This document shows, one piece after another, positions 8,201 to 15,520 of a stretch of 41,682 bases of DNA (positions within the stretch are counted from its first letter, which is position 1; each line of letters starts with the position of its first letter). Below the pieces are notes generated by a model. That model did no database searches, had not been told where the DNA came from, and saw nothing but the letters and a program-made list of their open reading frames with translations. Origin of the DNA: a virus; IMG/VR virus record IMGVR_UViG_3300042397_000091, positions 1 to 41,682 of that record; one strand, 5' to 3'. The translations under genes were made by a program, and so were the position numbers.

Positions 8201-8800
8201 TCATTTAGTACAGAGCCAGTCCAAATATTTGAGATTCAGGGTAAGACCAAGTTTACGCAATTCTACATGGTTGCAACAGACAGTTCTGGCAAACGTGCAA
8301 AGATCTACGCCATTGACGCATCAACTGGTAGACAAGATCCAAATATATCGTTTTATCTAAATGGAAAATTTGTACAGAATCCAGTAATAGGCCTTAAAGA
8401 CTGGTCTGTTCTAGGCATAGCCTGTGCAGAACCAATGTCCTTTAACTCATACGTTGGTGCAGTTAGACTAACAGGACCGCTTGTCTTTAATAATATATCT
8501 TATTACGAAAAAACAGATGTTCAACAGATTACTCTGCAGGTCGGTAGGCCATGGTCAGAAGTTCTTCAACCAGTAACGTCTCCAGTAGATTGGACCTATT
8601 GGGATGAATCAACATGGAGAGAAGTTTTAAATATTAGATCGGTCACTGAATTTGACGTAGATCCAGGAAGCATCTATAAGGCGTACACTGGAACAAACAA
8701 GGTTATAGCAGAAGATGACAAAGTTCTGTCGTTCCTCACGTATGAATATCTTGCATATAAAGATGTTTCTTGGCAAACTCAAACCATCAAACCTGTATAA
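5258..8800 (+). CDS. Large minor tail / structural protein with LamG-like domains
   Basis: 1180 aa, started by ATG after AGGAG. It opens SNLYAEKIFAEHPLALWALDD, an N-terminus I recall from minor tail proteins of actinobacteriophages. Residues ~60-200 look like a carbohydrate-binding-module jelly roll. Residues ~290-375 (FTFETWLRINPKN...LLDLRYSKNEASLLINGEQ) match the LamG/concanavalin-like pattern. A glycine-rich DGGTP/NGGTP/YDGGG segment lies at ~680-713, followed by further beta-rich repeats. No enzyme motif is seen. Arginine is almost always AGA/AGG, unlike the capsid and replication genes. It probably decorates the tail tip and binds glycans. Its place upstream of the portal, far from the other minor tail genes, is unusual. 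Confidence 0.75.
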   Translation: MSSPSNLYAEKIFAEHPLALWALDDKAEYATLISEAQRNMDDAMHWTVSANNVSISTEDFDKPFPNSYQISLLGNVPSGATGSVVCTSNELSFGLDELNEYFANFSIASYVYINSVYLSSLQIGYEYNKVSDNSLVSNLVTYSAIKPEQWVHVSETFKIPESDAEEFRIVIKFNYISGGATPADYEFLVNGLTVGQWSEEFSATSLGQTTQAITDSISLNALHNAVSADVYGLQNRNGYYLTKDNALVARNSGLPMVYGAESTTYIYPNGNKPSLIIPGFGFLNKVGEYQTFTFETWLRINPKNVVPRRIIGPIESEDGVYVDQSFIVLKIGNVVASHSIGEWYRPMLLDLRYSKNEASLLINGEQIISLPLSNAIVSFPEKYNNDSEDQDWIGFYSYDDITSFEIDCPAIYSYQVPKVLAKRRWVFGQGVEYPENINAAYAGTSVYVDYPFSNYSNNYNYPDLGRWSQGIVENLSTNANILSMPDYELPTLVFENGTSYDSWISENNDLQTDEPYFIRIQPDAEESSEGYMYFEKLNVLTQPVKAFFGVFQEYTTATDQTLFYIEDELTNNYFEIKIDGLEIDYNLKYGNSLQTLATIPRPSVGEQFVVGIDIDSFSSTFGGNASSFFNRINSLSLYVGGRKTFENTTKANILKVGFLNQRNLAKVKTAFLDNGVTYPTFIDGGTPAATGTTTVNGGTPTTTTWQNFYDGGGVYEELFYHIASYTLIPKMYLDEFSLDIAIDAYWEDYVPLKYFARYVDDSSNNKVYALDFVQFNMLYPKLELFTQGIYDTTNSIVKSYISFQYLATGANYPESLFTEKIPLSSTNVVDPGSSWQYKKYEVLNDTVIYPPTGVNFENLAIVVHLEVVVNGMNTYPLSIKTLQFASQSLNHTKPTAIGTRFGKEIYQYTKSGLSTNYKAKNPYIIYKNSSPYLFLTKNSGIQPTGTFNNMVSRGITIPVNTSLTTDFTIIAAQLSIRSNAESFSTEPVQIFEIQGKTKFTQFYMVATDSSGKRAKIYAIDASTGRQDPNISFYLNGKFVQNPVIGLKDWSVLGIACAEPMSFNSYVGAVRLTGPLVFNNISYYEKTDVQQITLQVGRPWSEVLQPVTSPVDWTYWDESTWREVLNIRSVTEFDVDPGSIYKAYTGTNKVIAEDDKVLSFLTYEYLAYKDVSWQTQTIKPV

Positions 8801-8802
8801 TA

Positions 8803-8811
8803 TGGTATACT
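8803..8811 (+). promoter_or_regulatory. Extended -10 promoter TGGTATACT, leaderless spacing
   Basis: TATACT (8806-8811) is preceded by TGG and ends seven bases before ATG 8819, so transcription would begin at or next to the start codon. A second TATAAT lies at 8796-8801, overlapping the upstream stop. Confidence 0.65.
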
Positions 8812-8818
8812 ATTGGTT

Positions 8819-9196
8819 ATGAATACTGAAAAATTTACCGTGCCTGGTCAGATTGGCCAAACAAAAGTTCAGGTTTTGGACAAACAATATGACTGGGGTA
8901 TCTATATCTGGAAAAAGGCTAACGGCAAGCCATTTACAGATGGTCAAGGTAACGTATTAAACGTACCGTCTCATAGGGGTGACCAAATTCAGATTCAAAA
9001 GTTAGTAAACGAAGCAAAGGCTCTAGGTCAAGGAGACGGATCGTATGAGTTCTATCCAGGAATGGGTAGAGTATCTGACGAAGAATACTCGGAGCAGGTA
9101 GACAGAATGAAACAGGGACTTATCCCAAACCTTAACGATCTTGGTGCAGTTCAGGCAGCCAAGGACACTATCGCTATGTATGGAAGTGATGATTAA
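8819..9196 (+). CDS. Unknown protein preceding portal
   Basis: 125 aa from ATG 8819 (MNTEKFTVPGQIGQTKVQVL). A TTG at 8813 would add two residues but lies too close to the -10 box, so the ATG is preferred as a leaderless start. The N-terminal half looks like a small beta domain (VLDKQYDWGIYIWKKANGKPF). The C-terminal half is helical, with SDEEYSEQVDRMKQGLIPNL and AVQAAKDTIAMYG. The stop overlaps the portal start (TAATG), suggesting coupled expression and a head-related role. No family is recognised with confidence. Confidence 0.7.
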   Translation: MNTEKFTVPGQIGQTKVQVLDKQYDWGIYIWKKANGKPFTDGQGNVLNVPSHRGDQIQIQKLVNEAKALGQGDGSYEFYPGMGRVSDEEYSEQVDRMKQGLIPNLNDLGAVQAAKDTIAMYGSDD

Positions 9197-10857
9197 TGTC
9201 AGAAGAATATGAGTACAGAACTCCATATATCCGTGATATCGGAATGCCAGAGTTTCAAGAAGAAGTCAATGTCTTTAAGTCACATGACCCATTTGCAAAG
9301 TCATGGGACGACCTTAAGGGCTTTGCTGGTATCGAAAAGAACTTTAAGCGTAGAACAGATCGAATCGAAAAACTTAACAACGACCCAGTTGTAGAATCAA
9401 CCCTACAATACAATAACGTTGACGTAGTGTCTAGAGGGTATCAGGACAGTGCACTAGCAAACCAAACAGGCATTAATGGTGCACAGTCAAAAGAAATCAA
9501 CCCTGGAAAAGTATATAGAAACGGCTACGGACTTTTTGACGTAATCACTCCACCATGGAACCTATACGAACTATCAAACTACTACGACACCTCGTTTGCC
9601 AACCACGCAGCCATTGACGCTAAGGTTGCAAACATTGTTGGCCTTGGATATGAGTTCCACCCAACAGACAGAACCCTGATGGCTCTAGAGGCATCTGACA
9701 ACCCAACAGCAGTTGAAAAGGCACGTAAGCGTATCGAACGTGCCAAGGTAGAAGTTGGAGAATGGTTCGAATCACTAAACTCAGACGAATCTATGACATC
9801 TATTTTTATGAAGGTCTGGACAGACTATGAATCCACAGGAAACGGATACCTTGAAATTGGTAGAACCGTAAGTGGAGAGATTGGCTACGTAGGACACATT
9901 CCTGCCACAACCATGCGTGTACGCAGACTTCGTGACGGATATATCCAGATTATTGGAAACAAGGTTGTTTACTTCCGTAACTTTGGAGCAAAGAACGTTA
10001 ACCCGATTACCAATGACCCAAGACCAAACGAAATCATTCACCTAAAGCAGTATTCACCACTAAACTCATTCTATGGCGTTCCAGACATCTTGTCTGCTGT
10101 TGGTGCCCTGCAGGGAGATGCACTTGCATCACAATACAACATTGACTACTTTACCAATAAGGGTGTTCCTCGCTACATCGTTACCCTAAAGGGTGCGAAA
10201 CTTTCCGAAGAGGCTGAAGACAAGATGTTTAGATTCTTGCAGACAAGCCTAAAGGGATCGAACCACAGAACACTATACATTCCATTGCCAGGAGACACGG
10301 ACACAAACAAGGTAGAATTTAAGATGGAGCCAGTAGAAACTGGCACACAAGAGGCATCATTTAACGAATACCGCATCCGCAACCGTGATGATATTTTAGT
10401 GGCACACCAAGTCCCACTGTCTAAAATTGGTGGTGGCGACTCTGCTGCTATTGCTGCTGCACTTGCACAGGACCGTACCTTTAAGGAGCAGGTAGCCAGA
10501 CCATCTCAGAGAAATTTTGAGAAGGTTCTTAATAAGGTTATTAACGAAAAGACAGACATCATCTATCTGAAGTTTAACGAACTCACACTCACTGATGAAA
10601 TTGCACAGTCTCAAATTCTTGAACGTTATGTTCGTAACCAGATTATGGTTCCTAACGAGGCTAGGAATGTGCTTGGCCTCCCACAAGTAGAAGGCGGAGA
10701 CGAGCCCCTAGAACTAAGTCCTAGACAGGCAGCAGACGCTTCATCAAACACTAGACAGAATAGGGCAAGAGATTCTGAACGATCAAATAATTCTTCAGAC
10801 AGCCCTGCAACAATTTCTGGAAGAAATCCGCAAGGGGAGGGTAGAGCCACAACCTAA
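9196..10857 (+). CDS. Portal protein
   Basis: 553 aa. The portal forms the dodecameric ring at the packaging vertex. The sequence fits the HK97/PBSX-type phage portal family: LYELSNYYDTSFANHAAIDAKVANIVGLGYEF near residues 120-155, NEIIHLKQYSPLNSFYGVPDI near 275-295, and VPLSKIGGGDSAAIAAALAQD near 405-425, followed by FEKVLNKVI. The last ~50 residues are a Ser/Asn/Arg-rich disordered tail (SSNTRQNRARDSERSNN). The length and the following protease-capsid order are typical. Terminase is not directly upstream, where many phages have it. Confidence 0.9.
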   Translation: MSEEYEYRTPYIRDIGMPEFQEEVNVFKSHDPFAKSWDDLKGFAGIEKNFKRRTDRIEKLNNDPVVESTLQYNNVDVVSRGYQDSALANQTGINGAQSKEINPGKVYRNGYGLFDVITPPWNLYELSNYYDTSFANHAAIDAKVANIVGLGYEFHPTDRTLMALEASDNPTAVEKARKRIERAKVEVGEWFESLNSDESMTSIFMKVWTDYESTGNGYLEIGRTVSGEIGYVGHIPATTMRVRRLRDGYIQIIGNKVVYFRNFGAKNVNPITNDPRPNEIIHLKQYSPLNSFYGVPDILSAVGALQGDALASQYNIDYFTNKGVPRYIVTLKGAKLSEEAEDKMFRFLQTSLKGSNHRTLYIPLPGDTDTNKVEFKMEPVETGTQEASFNEYRIRNRDDILVAHQVPLSKIGGGDSAAIAAALAQDRTFKEQVARPSQRNFEKVLNKVINEKTDIIYLKFNELTLTDEIAQSQILERYVRNQIMVPNEARNVLGLPQVEGGDEPLELSPRQAADASSNTRQNRARDSERSNNSSDSPATISGRNPQGEGRATT

Positions 10858-10859
10858 CA

Positions 10860-10868
10860 TGTTATAAT
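10860..10868 (+). promoter_or_regulatory. Extended -10 promoter TGTTATAAT
   Basis: TATAAT (10863-10868) is preceded by TGT, just after the portal stop and 41 bases before the protease ATG. It would give a leader of roughly 35 bases. Confidence 0.55.
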
Positions 10869-10894
10869 AAAGTAACAAAGTTAAAAAAAGGCTC

Positions 10895-10900
10895 TATAAT
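10895..10900 (+). promoter_or_regulatory. Second TATAAT close to protease start
   Basis: TATAAT ends nine bases before ATG 10910, so its transcript would have almost no leader. It lacks the TGn extension. Together with 10860-10868 it gives the capsid-maturation genes two possible start sites. Neither ATG 10910 nor its surroundings show a good Shine-Dalgarno, which supports leaderless expression. Confidence 0.45.
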
Positions 10901-10909
10901 TGTACTAGT

Positions 10910-12229
10910 ATGACTATTTCAAAGGTACACTGGAACACCGAAGGCGACAACGTTCGACTTTCGATGCCGTTCAGTAAAGTAGATAAAGAACGAAGAATCG
11001 TTTCTGGTTTTGCAACGCTTGACAACGTTGACCGCCAGTCTGACATTGTCACGTCCGAAGCCTCTATGAAGGCATTCTCAAAGTTCCGTGGTAACATCCG
11101 TGAAATGCACCAGCCAATTGCTGTTGGCAAGATGGTAGCGTTCAAAGAGGACAAATATTTTGACCCTGAAACAAAGAAGTTTTATAGTGGAGTATATGTA
11201 TCTGCATATGTTTCAAAGGGTGCACAAACAACCTGGGAGAAGGTACTTGATGGTACCCTTTCAGGTTTTTCTATTGGCGGTAAAATGAACAACTGGGATG
11301 ATGCCTACGATGAGAAGATGGATTCTCAAATTCGTGTCATTAAAGACTACGATCTTTTTGAACTTTCACTAGTAGACACCCCAGCAAACCAGTTCGCAAA
11401 CATCCTATCAGTTCAAAAAGTTGATGGAGTTCAAACACTCAATGGCGAGTCTGTTGACGTAGAGATTGAAAATGTATTCTGGGATCCAGAATCGGGTGTC
11501 GTAATGATGTCTGAAAATGAAGTTGAGAATAGCCCAACATCTGGACAGCCAATGCAAAACATAGGTTTCGTTGAAAAAAATGATAACGAAAAAACAGATA
11601 TGATAAAGTTCTTAGTTGATAGTGCTAAAGGCATTAGTACATCTAAGATTAACAAGGAGGTAAGTCCTATGACTGACACAACAAATGAAGTAGTTGAAGT
11701 AGTTGCTGAAGAAGCAGTTGTCGAAGAAACTACAGTTGAAGAATCACAGGTCGCTCCAGAGGCAGAAACAAGCGAAGAAGTAACTGAAGATGCAGACGTT
11801 GAAAAGTCTGTAGAGACAACTGTTGTTCCATTGGTAGAGGCTATGCAGCCTACAGAAGATGGCGACACCAGAATGTCGGAAGAACAAGTTGTTGAGCCTG
11901 TTGCTAAGTCAGACGAGGTTCTTGAGACTGCAGTTGCAGACATCAAGGATACCGTTACAAAAGCCTTTAGCGACCTAACTGCAGTAGTTCAGGCACAAGC
12001 CGAACAAATTGCAGAACTACACAAGTCAATTGCAGCAGTAAAAGATGAGGTAACTGCTAGCAAAGACGTGTTTAACGAATTTGGAAAGAGAGTGGACGCT
12101 GTAGAGGCAGACACCGCTTTCCGCAAGTCTGGCGATCTCGGCGAGATCGTACAGGAAACTGAACCAGAACAGGTTCAGAAATCCCTATGGGGCGGTCGTT
12201 TCCTCAAAACTGCCGATTTATTCAAATAA
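10910..12229 (+). CDS. Prohead protease (XkdF/S78_2-like) with C-terminal scaffold
   Basis: 439 aa. Residues ~1-185 fit the phage serine protease family named after XkdF (Peptidase_S78_2). The candidate catalytic His is in IREMHQPIAVG (~residue 65), the candidate Ser in LSGFSIGG (~residue 120), and the characteristic LFELSLVDTPANQF follows. It would cleave scaffold and capsid delta-like peptides during maturation. Residues 254-439 are very acidic, then coiled-coil (AVVQAQAEQIAELHKSIAAV), typical of a scaffold. A perfect ribosome site and an in-frame ATG at 11669 show that this part can also be made separately. The C-terminus SLWGGRFLKTADLFK is basic and aromatic, suited to capsid binding. Confidence 0.88.
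   Translation: MTISKVHWNTEGDNVRLSMPFSKVDKERRIVSGFATLDNVDRQSDIVTSEASMKAFSKFRGNIREMHQPIAVGKMVAFKEDKYFDPETKKFYSGVYVSAYVSKGAQTTWEKVLDGTLSGFSIGGKMNNWDDAYDEKMDSQIRVIKDYDLFELSLVDTPANQFANILSVQKVDGVQTLNGESVDVEIENVFWDPESGVVMMSENEVENSPTSGQPMQNIGFVEKNDNEKTDMIKFLVDSAKGISTSKINKEVSPMTDTTNEVVEVVAEEAVVEETTVEESQVAPEAETSEEVTEDADVEKSVETTVVPLVEAMQPTEDGDTRMSEEQVVEPVAKSDEVLETAVADIKDTVTKAFSDLTAVVQAQAEQIAELHKSIAAVKDEVTASKDVFNEFGKRVDAVEADTAFRKSGDLGEIVQETEPEQVQKSLWGGRFLKTADLFK
11654..11661 (+). promoter_or_regulatory. Strong internal ribosome site AAGGAGGT
   Basis: A perfect 8-base anti-Shine-Dalgarno match lies inside the protease gene, seven bases before the in-frame ATG 11669. It is the best Shine-Dalgarno match noticed in this window and is very unlikely to be accidental at this spacing. 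Confidence 0.85.
11669..12229 (+). CDS. Nested scaffolding protein, same frame as protease C-terminus
   Basis: 186 aa, starting MTDTTNEVVEVVAEEAVVEE at residue 254 of the protease ORF and sharing its stop. It is acidic for ~100 residues, then has a coiled coil and a short basic C-terminus, the usual make-up of phage scaffolds. The arrangement matches the known lambda C/Nu3 design, in which the scaffold is an in-frame internal translation product of the protease gene. The capsid gene follows immediately. Separate production is inferred from the ribosome site at 11654-11661. Confidence 0.82.
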   Translation: MTDTTNEVVEVVAEEAVVEETTVEESQVAPEAETSEEVTEDADVEKSVETTVVPLVEAMQPTEDGDTRMSEEQVVEPVAKSDEVLETAVADIKDTVTKAFSDLTAVVQAQAEQIAELHKSIAAVKDEVTASKDVFNEFGKRVDAVEADTAFRKSGDLGEIVQETEPEQVQKSLWGGRFLKTADLFK

Positions 12230-12257
12230 ATTAAAATCACTTTAGGAGGTGAACAAT

Positions 12258-13409
12258 ATGTCGGAAAAAGAAATTATTAAAAATCAACCAGGAACTTCTG
12301 GTAACCTAGGAGGAACTGCTCCTGGTCTATACCAAGGACAGGGTGCATTTGCATCAGGTTCTGACGATGGTATCAACGTTCCAGGTAATTACGCAAATGA
12401 CGGTGCAATCGGAAACATTCCAACTGCACTGACAGGTGTGACAAATGGTGCAAACGCTGTTAACCCTTCGGGTGAAGCAGGTAGCGGTATCCTTCGTCCA
12501 GAGCAGGCAAGACGTTTCATTGATTACGTATGGGATGCTACTGTACTCGCCAAGGACGGTCGCCGTGTGACCATGAGAGCAAACACTATGGAACTTGAAA
12601 AGGTTAACGTAGGAGAGCGTGTTATTCGTGCTGCTGCACAGGCTGTTGGTGACTACACTAACGCTGGTGCATCATTCACAAAGGTAGAACTTACCACCAA
12701 GAAGATCCGTCTTGACTGGGAAGTTTCTGCTGAAGCACTAGAAGACGGTATTGAAGGAGGTGCTCTTGAAGACCACCTAGTACGTTTGATGACAAACGCT
12801 TTTGCGAATGACATCGAAGATCTAGCGATCAACGGTACTGGTGACTCAGGAGACGGAGCGTTCCTAGGAATTATGAACGGTTTCGTTAACAAGGTTACAA
12901 CCAACGGAGATGCACACGAGTCAGTTGTTACTGTAAGCGATAACGCTTGGACCCCAGAGGTCATGCAGGACATCATCTTGGCAATGCCACGTAAGTATCG
13001 TGCACTTAAGAACAACCTTAAGTTCTACGCTGGTACTGACGCATTCCAGGGAATCATCAAGCACAACGGTACACTTGCAGACGCAATTGCTGAAGCATTC
13101 GCAGGAACTCCTGCAGGTACCCCTGCTAACCGTCAGGCTTACCTAGACGGTAACGGACAGACATTCGGTGGAGCACGTACTACTCGTGTTCTCGGAATTG
13201 ATGTACAGGAAGTTCCTTACTACCCTGCAGGTTATGTAGACCTTACATTCCCTCAGAACCGTATTTGGGGTTTCCAGAGAGACATCACAGTCAACCGTGA
13301 GTACAAGCCAAAGAAGGACACAATTGAATACACAGTATTTGTCCGTTTTGGTGTACAGTGGGAAGAAGAGGATGCAATCGCATTCGCTGACGCTGGTTCA
13401 GACTCATAA
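12258..13409 (+). CDS. Major capsid protein (HK97 fold)
   Basis: 383 aa. ATG 12258 follows AGGAGGT (12244-12250) by seven bases; a GTG at 12249 overlaps that ribosome site and is rejected. Residues 1-75 are a flexible Gly/Asn-rich N-terminal arm. Then comes a typical HK97-fold pattern: ARRFIDYVWDATVLAKDGRR, KIRLDWEVSAEALEDG (E-loop/P-domain region), LVRLMTNAFANDIEDLAINGTG (spine helix), GIMNGF, and a C-terminal RIWGFQRDITVNREYKPKKD with YTVFVRFGVQWEEEDA. Arginine codons are mostly CGT, consistent with high expression. A strong terminator follows. Confidence 0.93.
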   Translation: MSEKEIIKNQPGTSGNLGGTAPGLYQGQGAFASGSDDGINVPGNYANDGAIGNIPTALTGVTNGANAVNPSGEAGSGILRPEQARRFIDYVWDATVLAKDGRRVTMRANTMELEKVNVGERVIRAAAQAVGDYTNAGASFTKVELTTKKIRLDWEVSAEALEDGIEGGALEDHLVRLMTNAFANDIEDLAINGTGDSGDGAFLGIMNGFVNKVTTNGDAHESVVTVSDNAWTPEVMQDIILAMPRKYRALKNNLKFYAGTDAFQGIIKHNGTLADAIAEAFAGTPAGTPANRQAYLDGNGQTFGGARTTRVLGIDVQEVPYYPAGYVDLTFPQNRIWGFQRDITVNREYKPKKDTIEYTVFVRFGVQWEEEDAIAFADAGSDS

Positions 13410-13423
13410 TCTGAAACACCCTT

Positions 13424-13458
13424 AAGAGGGGGCAGGGCTTAGGCTCTGCCCTCTTTTT
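13424..13458 (+). terminator. Rho-independent terminator after capsid gene
   Basis: A stem of about 15 pairs (13424-13438 with 13443-13457, including three G-T pairs) closes a TTAG loop. The descending arm runs into a T-rich tail, TCTTTTT. It ends the capsid transcript before the next promoter. Confidence 0.9.
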
Positions 13459-13468
13459 AATTTTTATC

Positions 13469-13477
13469 TGTTATAAT
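13469..13477 (+). promoter_or_regulatory. Extended -10 promoter TGTTATAAT
   Basis: TATAAT (13472-13477) is preceded by TGT and lies just after the capsid terminator. AGGAGG (13486-13491) and ATG 13497 follow. Confidence 0.7.
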
Positions 13478-13496
13478 TATTGTTTAGGAGGTTATT

Positions 13497-13946
13497 ATGT
13501 CAGAAATTAATAACAAAGAAAACCTTTTCTCATTTTTGTCAGAAGACAAGCAAGACGTAGATCTATCTTTTGCTGATGAAAGTGCTGAAGACGTATTGGT
13601 TGATCTAGACCAAGAAGAAGTCGTAGAAGAAAAGAAGGAAGAGGTTGTAACCCTTCCAGAGCCAAAGACAGAAAAGACAACTGTAGATTCAGTTGAAAAT
13701 AATGTTGTAGGAACATCTACAAAGTCATCAAAAACCACAAAGAATCCAAAACTTACCACAGTAAAGAAAGAGGGCAAGCCAGAAAAGGTTGCCATCTACT
13801 CTTCAAAGAATGCTTCTTGGAATGGTGTTGGAACTGTCTACCGTGGATACAACATTGTTTTGCCAGAACACGCAGACAAGTGGCTTACACGCACACACAT
13901 CCGACCTGCAACTCCAGAAGAAGTTGCCAAGGAGTTCGGTCTCTAA
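13497..13946 (+). CDS. Acidic head-associated protein downstream of capsid
   Basis: 149 aa with a strong AGGAGG site. Residues 1-90 are highly charged, acidic then Lys/Thr-rich, and probably disordered. Residues ~98-149 form a compact conserved-looking domain: KVAIYSSKNASWNGVGTVYRGYNI and then WLTRTHIRPATPEEVAKEFG. I recall this C-terminal domain in small proteins after the capsid gene of actinobacteriophages, but not its exact role. It could be a capsid accessory or head-tail connector component. It has its own promoter after the capsid terminator. Confidence 0.72.
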   Translation: MSEINNKENLFSFLSEDKQDVDLSFADESAEDVLVDLDQEEVVEEKKEEVVTLPEPKTEKTTVDSVENNVVGTSTKSSKTTKNPKLTTVKKEGKPEKVAIYSSKNASWNGVGTVYRGYNIVLPEHADKWLTRTHIRPATPEEVAKEFGL

Positions 13947-15071
13947 ATGGAAGTAATGAGAGTTCCACCTTATCCTCTAACAACAACCTGGAATTTGCCA
14001 GATAACAACTATGACTATATTGTCTATGTTGAGGATTTGGTGGACCACTCATTCGAACAAACAACTATCACCTCTAGTTCTACAGGTGTTGTAACATATG
14101 TAGTTCCTGCAGACAAGGTGCAGTTTGACAGACAGTTTCTAATTAGATTCTATGACGAAGAGTTTGAGCACATAATCCTAGAATCAAACCTTGACATCAT
14201 TAGACCATACACAGATCCCACGACACTAGGAACTACTGCATCAGAAATTGCGGAATACAAAAAGTGGGAACTCATAGCAAGATCACTAATTGACACATAT
14301 ACAGGCATTGGCTTCTATAACCACAAGTCTATTTTGCAGGTGCTTGGAAACGGACTAGACTATATGCCAGTATGGCGTGACGCAAATCGTGTTCTAAAGG
14401 CATATGAAAACAATGCCATGATATTCAACGGCGAAGACACAACAATCCTGATCACAGATTTTCAAACGACAGGAACAGACACTGTTATAGAAACAGATAG
14501 ATCTCACGGATATGAGGTTGGAGACTCCGTAACTCTTGCAGGATTTACTGACACAGCATATAATGCCACGTATTCAATTCAGGAGATTGTGTCTCCAACA
14601 GAGTTTAGAATTATGAACATGACAGAGCCAACTCTTAATGGCCTAGAAACTGTAAAAAGAGTTTGGGCATATAACTTTAAGGTAACTCTAGACAACTCTG
14701 CTATTGTAAAAGAATTTACAGGATATACAAACATTATCTCTACAAACTATCCAAAACTTCCAGTGGGTAGAGGAGACTATGCATATGATGATAGGAACTA
14801 TGGAACATTTGTGAATAACGCAGACTACCTATTTGTTCTTGACGAAGGCTTCCGTGCTATTCCAGCAGATATTCAGTACGCAACAGAGATGCTCATTGAC
14901 GATCTAAAATGCGGAAAACTTGATTACTATCAAAAGTACATTACATCATATAACACAGATCAGTTTAGAATTCAGTTTGACAAGAAAATGCTAGAGGGAA
15001 CAGGTAATATGGTAGTAGACAAGATACTTGATAAGTATATGAAGTCTATTACTAAAGTTGGGGTGCTATAA
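13947..15071 (+). CDS. Head-tail adaptor with inserted beta domain
   Basis: 374 aa. ATG follows the upstream TAA directly. The N-terminal ~90 residues are beta-rich. Helical parts resembling gp6/gp15-like connectors flank an insert: ASEIAEYKKWELIARSLIDTYTGIGFY (~95-120) and ATEMLIDDLKCGKLDYYQKYI (~310-335). Residues ~166-238 hold the insert, with SHGYEVGDSVTLAGFTDTAYN and an SPTEFRIMN strand. This HG-x-x-V-G-D-x-V-T-L-x-G pattern is a small beta domain common in phage fibers. The size is about twice a plain adaptor. The place after the head genes supports a portal-binding neck protein. Confidence 0.7.
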   Translation: MEVMRVPPYPLTTTWNLPDNNYDYIVYVEDLVDHSFEQTTITSSSTGVVTYVVPADKVQFDRQFLIRFYDEEFEHIILESNLDIIRPYTDPTTLGTTASEIAEYKKWELIARSLIDTYTGIGFYNHKSILQVLGNGLDYMPVWRDANRVLKAYENNAMIFNGEDTTILITDFQTTGTDTVIETDRSHGYEVGDSVTLAGFTDTAYNATYSIQEIVSPTEFRIMNMTEPTLNGLETVKRVWAYNFKVTLDNSAIVKEFTGYTNIISTNYPKLPVGRGDYAYDDRNYGTFVNNADYLFVLDEGFRAIPADIQYATEMLIDDLKCGKLDYYQKYITSYNTDQFRIQFDKKMLEGTGNMVVDKILDKYMKSITKVGVL

Positions 15072-15520
15072 TGGCTGCCTGCGAATCAACTGATTTTATT
15101 TTTCCACTGCTTGCAGACATCTACTATCCACTAACAGAGCAGGGTGCCTACGGAAACGTAAAAAAGACTTGGGTTTTGGATAGAAGCATTTGCTGCAATT
15201 TTAACGCCAGCGGTAATACAGGTGGCGAAGACGTTAAGCCAAACGTAAACATTACCAAAGAAATGATTCTTATTGGTAGAACAAAGACTGACGTTAGAAT
15301 CTCAAGCCTTGACGATAGAAACGCTATCACAAATGTAATCATTACAAACATTAGAACTTCGGATGGTGTGCATATCTATAAAGAAACTGCAGGACCACGC
15401 TCTGGAAAGTCTACAATTTTTGAAGTGGCAGCCTACGATCCCTTTGTTGGCCCATTTGGAAGAATCGAACACTACGCTCTTGTAGTCAGAAGATCGGAAA
15501 ACCAGGGGGTAGACGTATGA
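15071..15520 (+). CDS. Head closure (neck) protein candidate
   Basis: 149 aa, overlapping the adaptor stop (TAATG). It begins FIFPLLADIYYPLTEQGAYGNVKKTW. The central KEMILIGRTKTDVRISSLDDRNAITNVIITNIRTSDG fits a beta-barrel of the gp16/Hc1 head-closure type. The call rests on gene order (adaptor, closure, completion protein, terminator) and beta character rather than on a sharp motif. The stop overlaps the next start by 4 bases. Confidence 0.6.
   Translation: MAACESTDFIFPLLADIYYPLTEQGAYGNVKKTWVLDRSICCNFNASGNTGGEDVKPNVNITKEMILIGRTKTDVRISSLDDRNAITNVIITNIRTSDGVHIYKETAGPRSGKSTIFEVAAYDPFVGPFGRIEHYALVVRRSENQGVDV

Noticed and set aside
11431-11946. 171-aa reading frame on the minus strand opposite the scaffold region
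   Set aside because: It is Ser/Thr/Val-rich, as expected from reading the acidic, GAA/GTT-rich scaffold backwards; no ribosome site or promoter, and all supported genes are on the + strand.
12249-12257. GTG 12249 as capsid start
   Set aside because: It overlaps the AGGAGGT ribosome site that is ideally spaced for ATG 12258.
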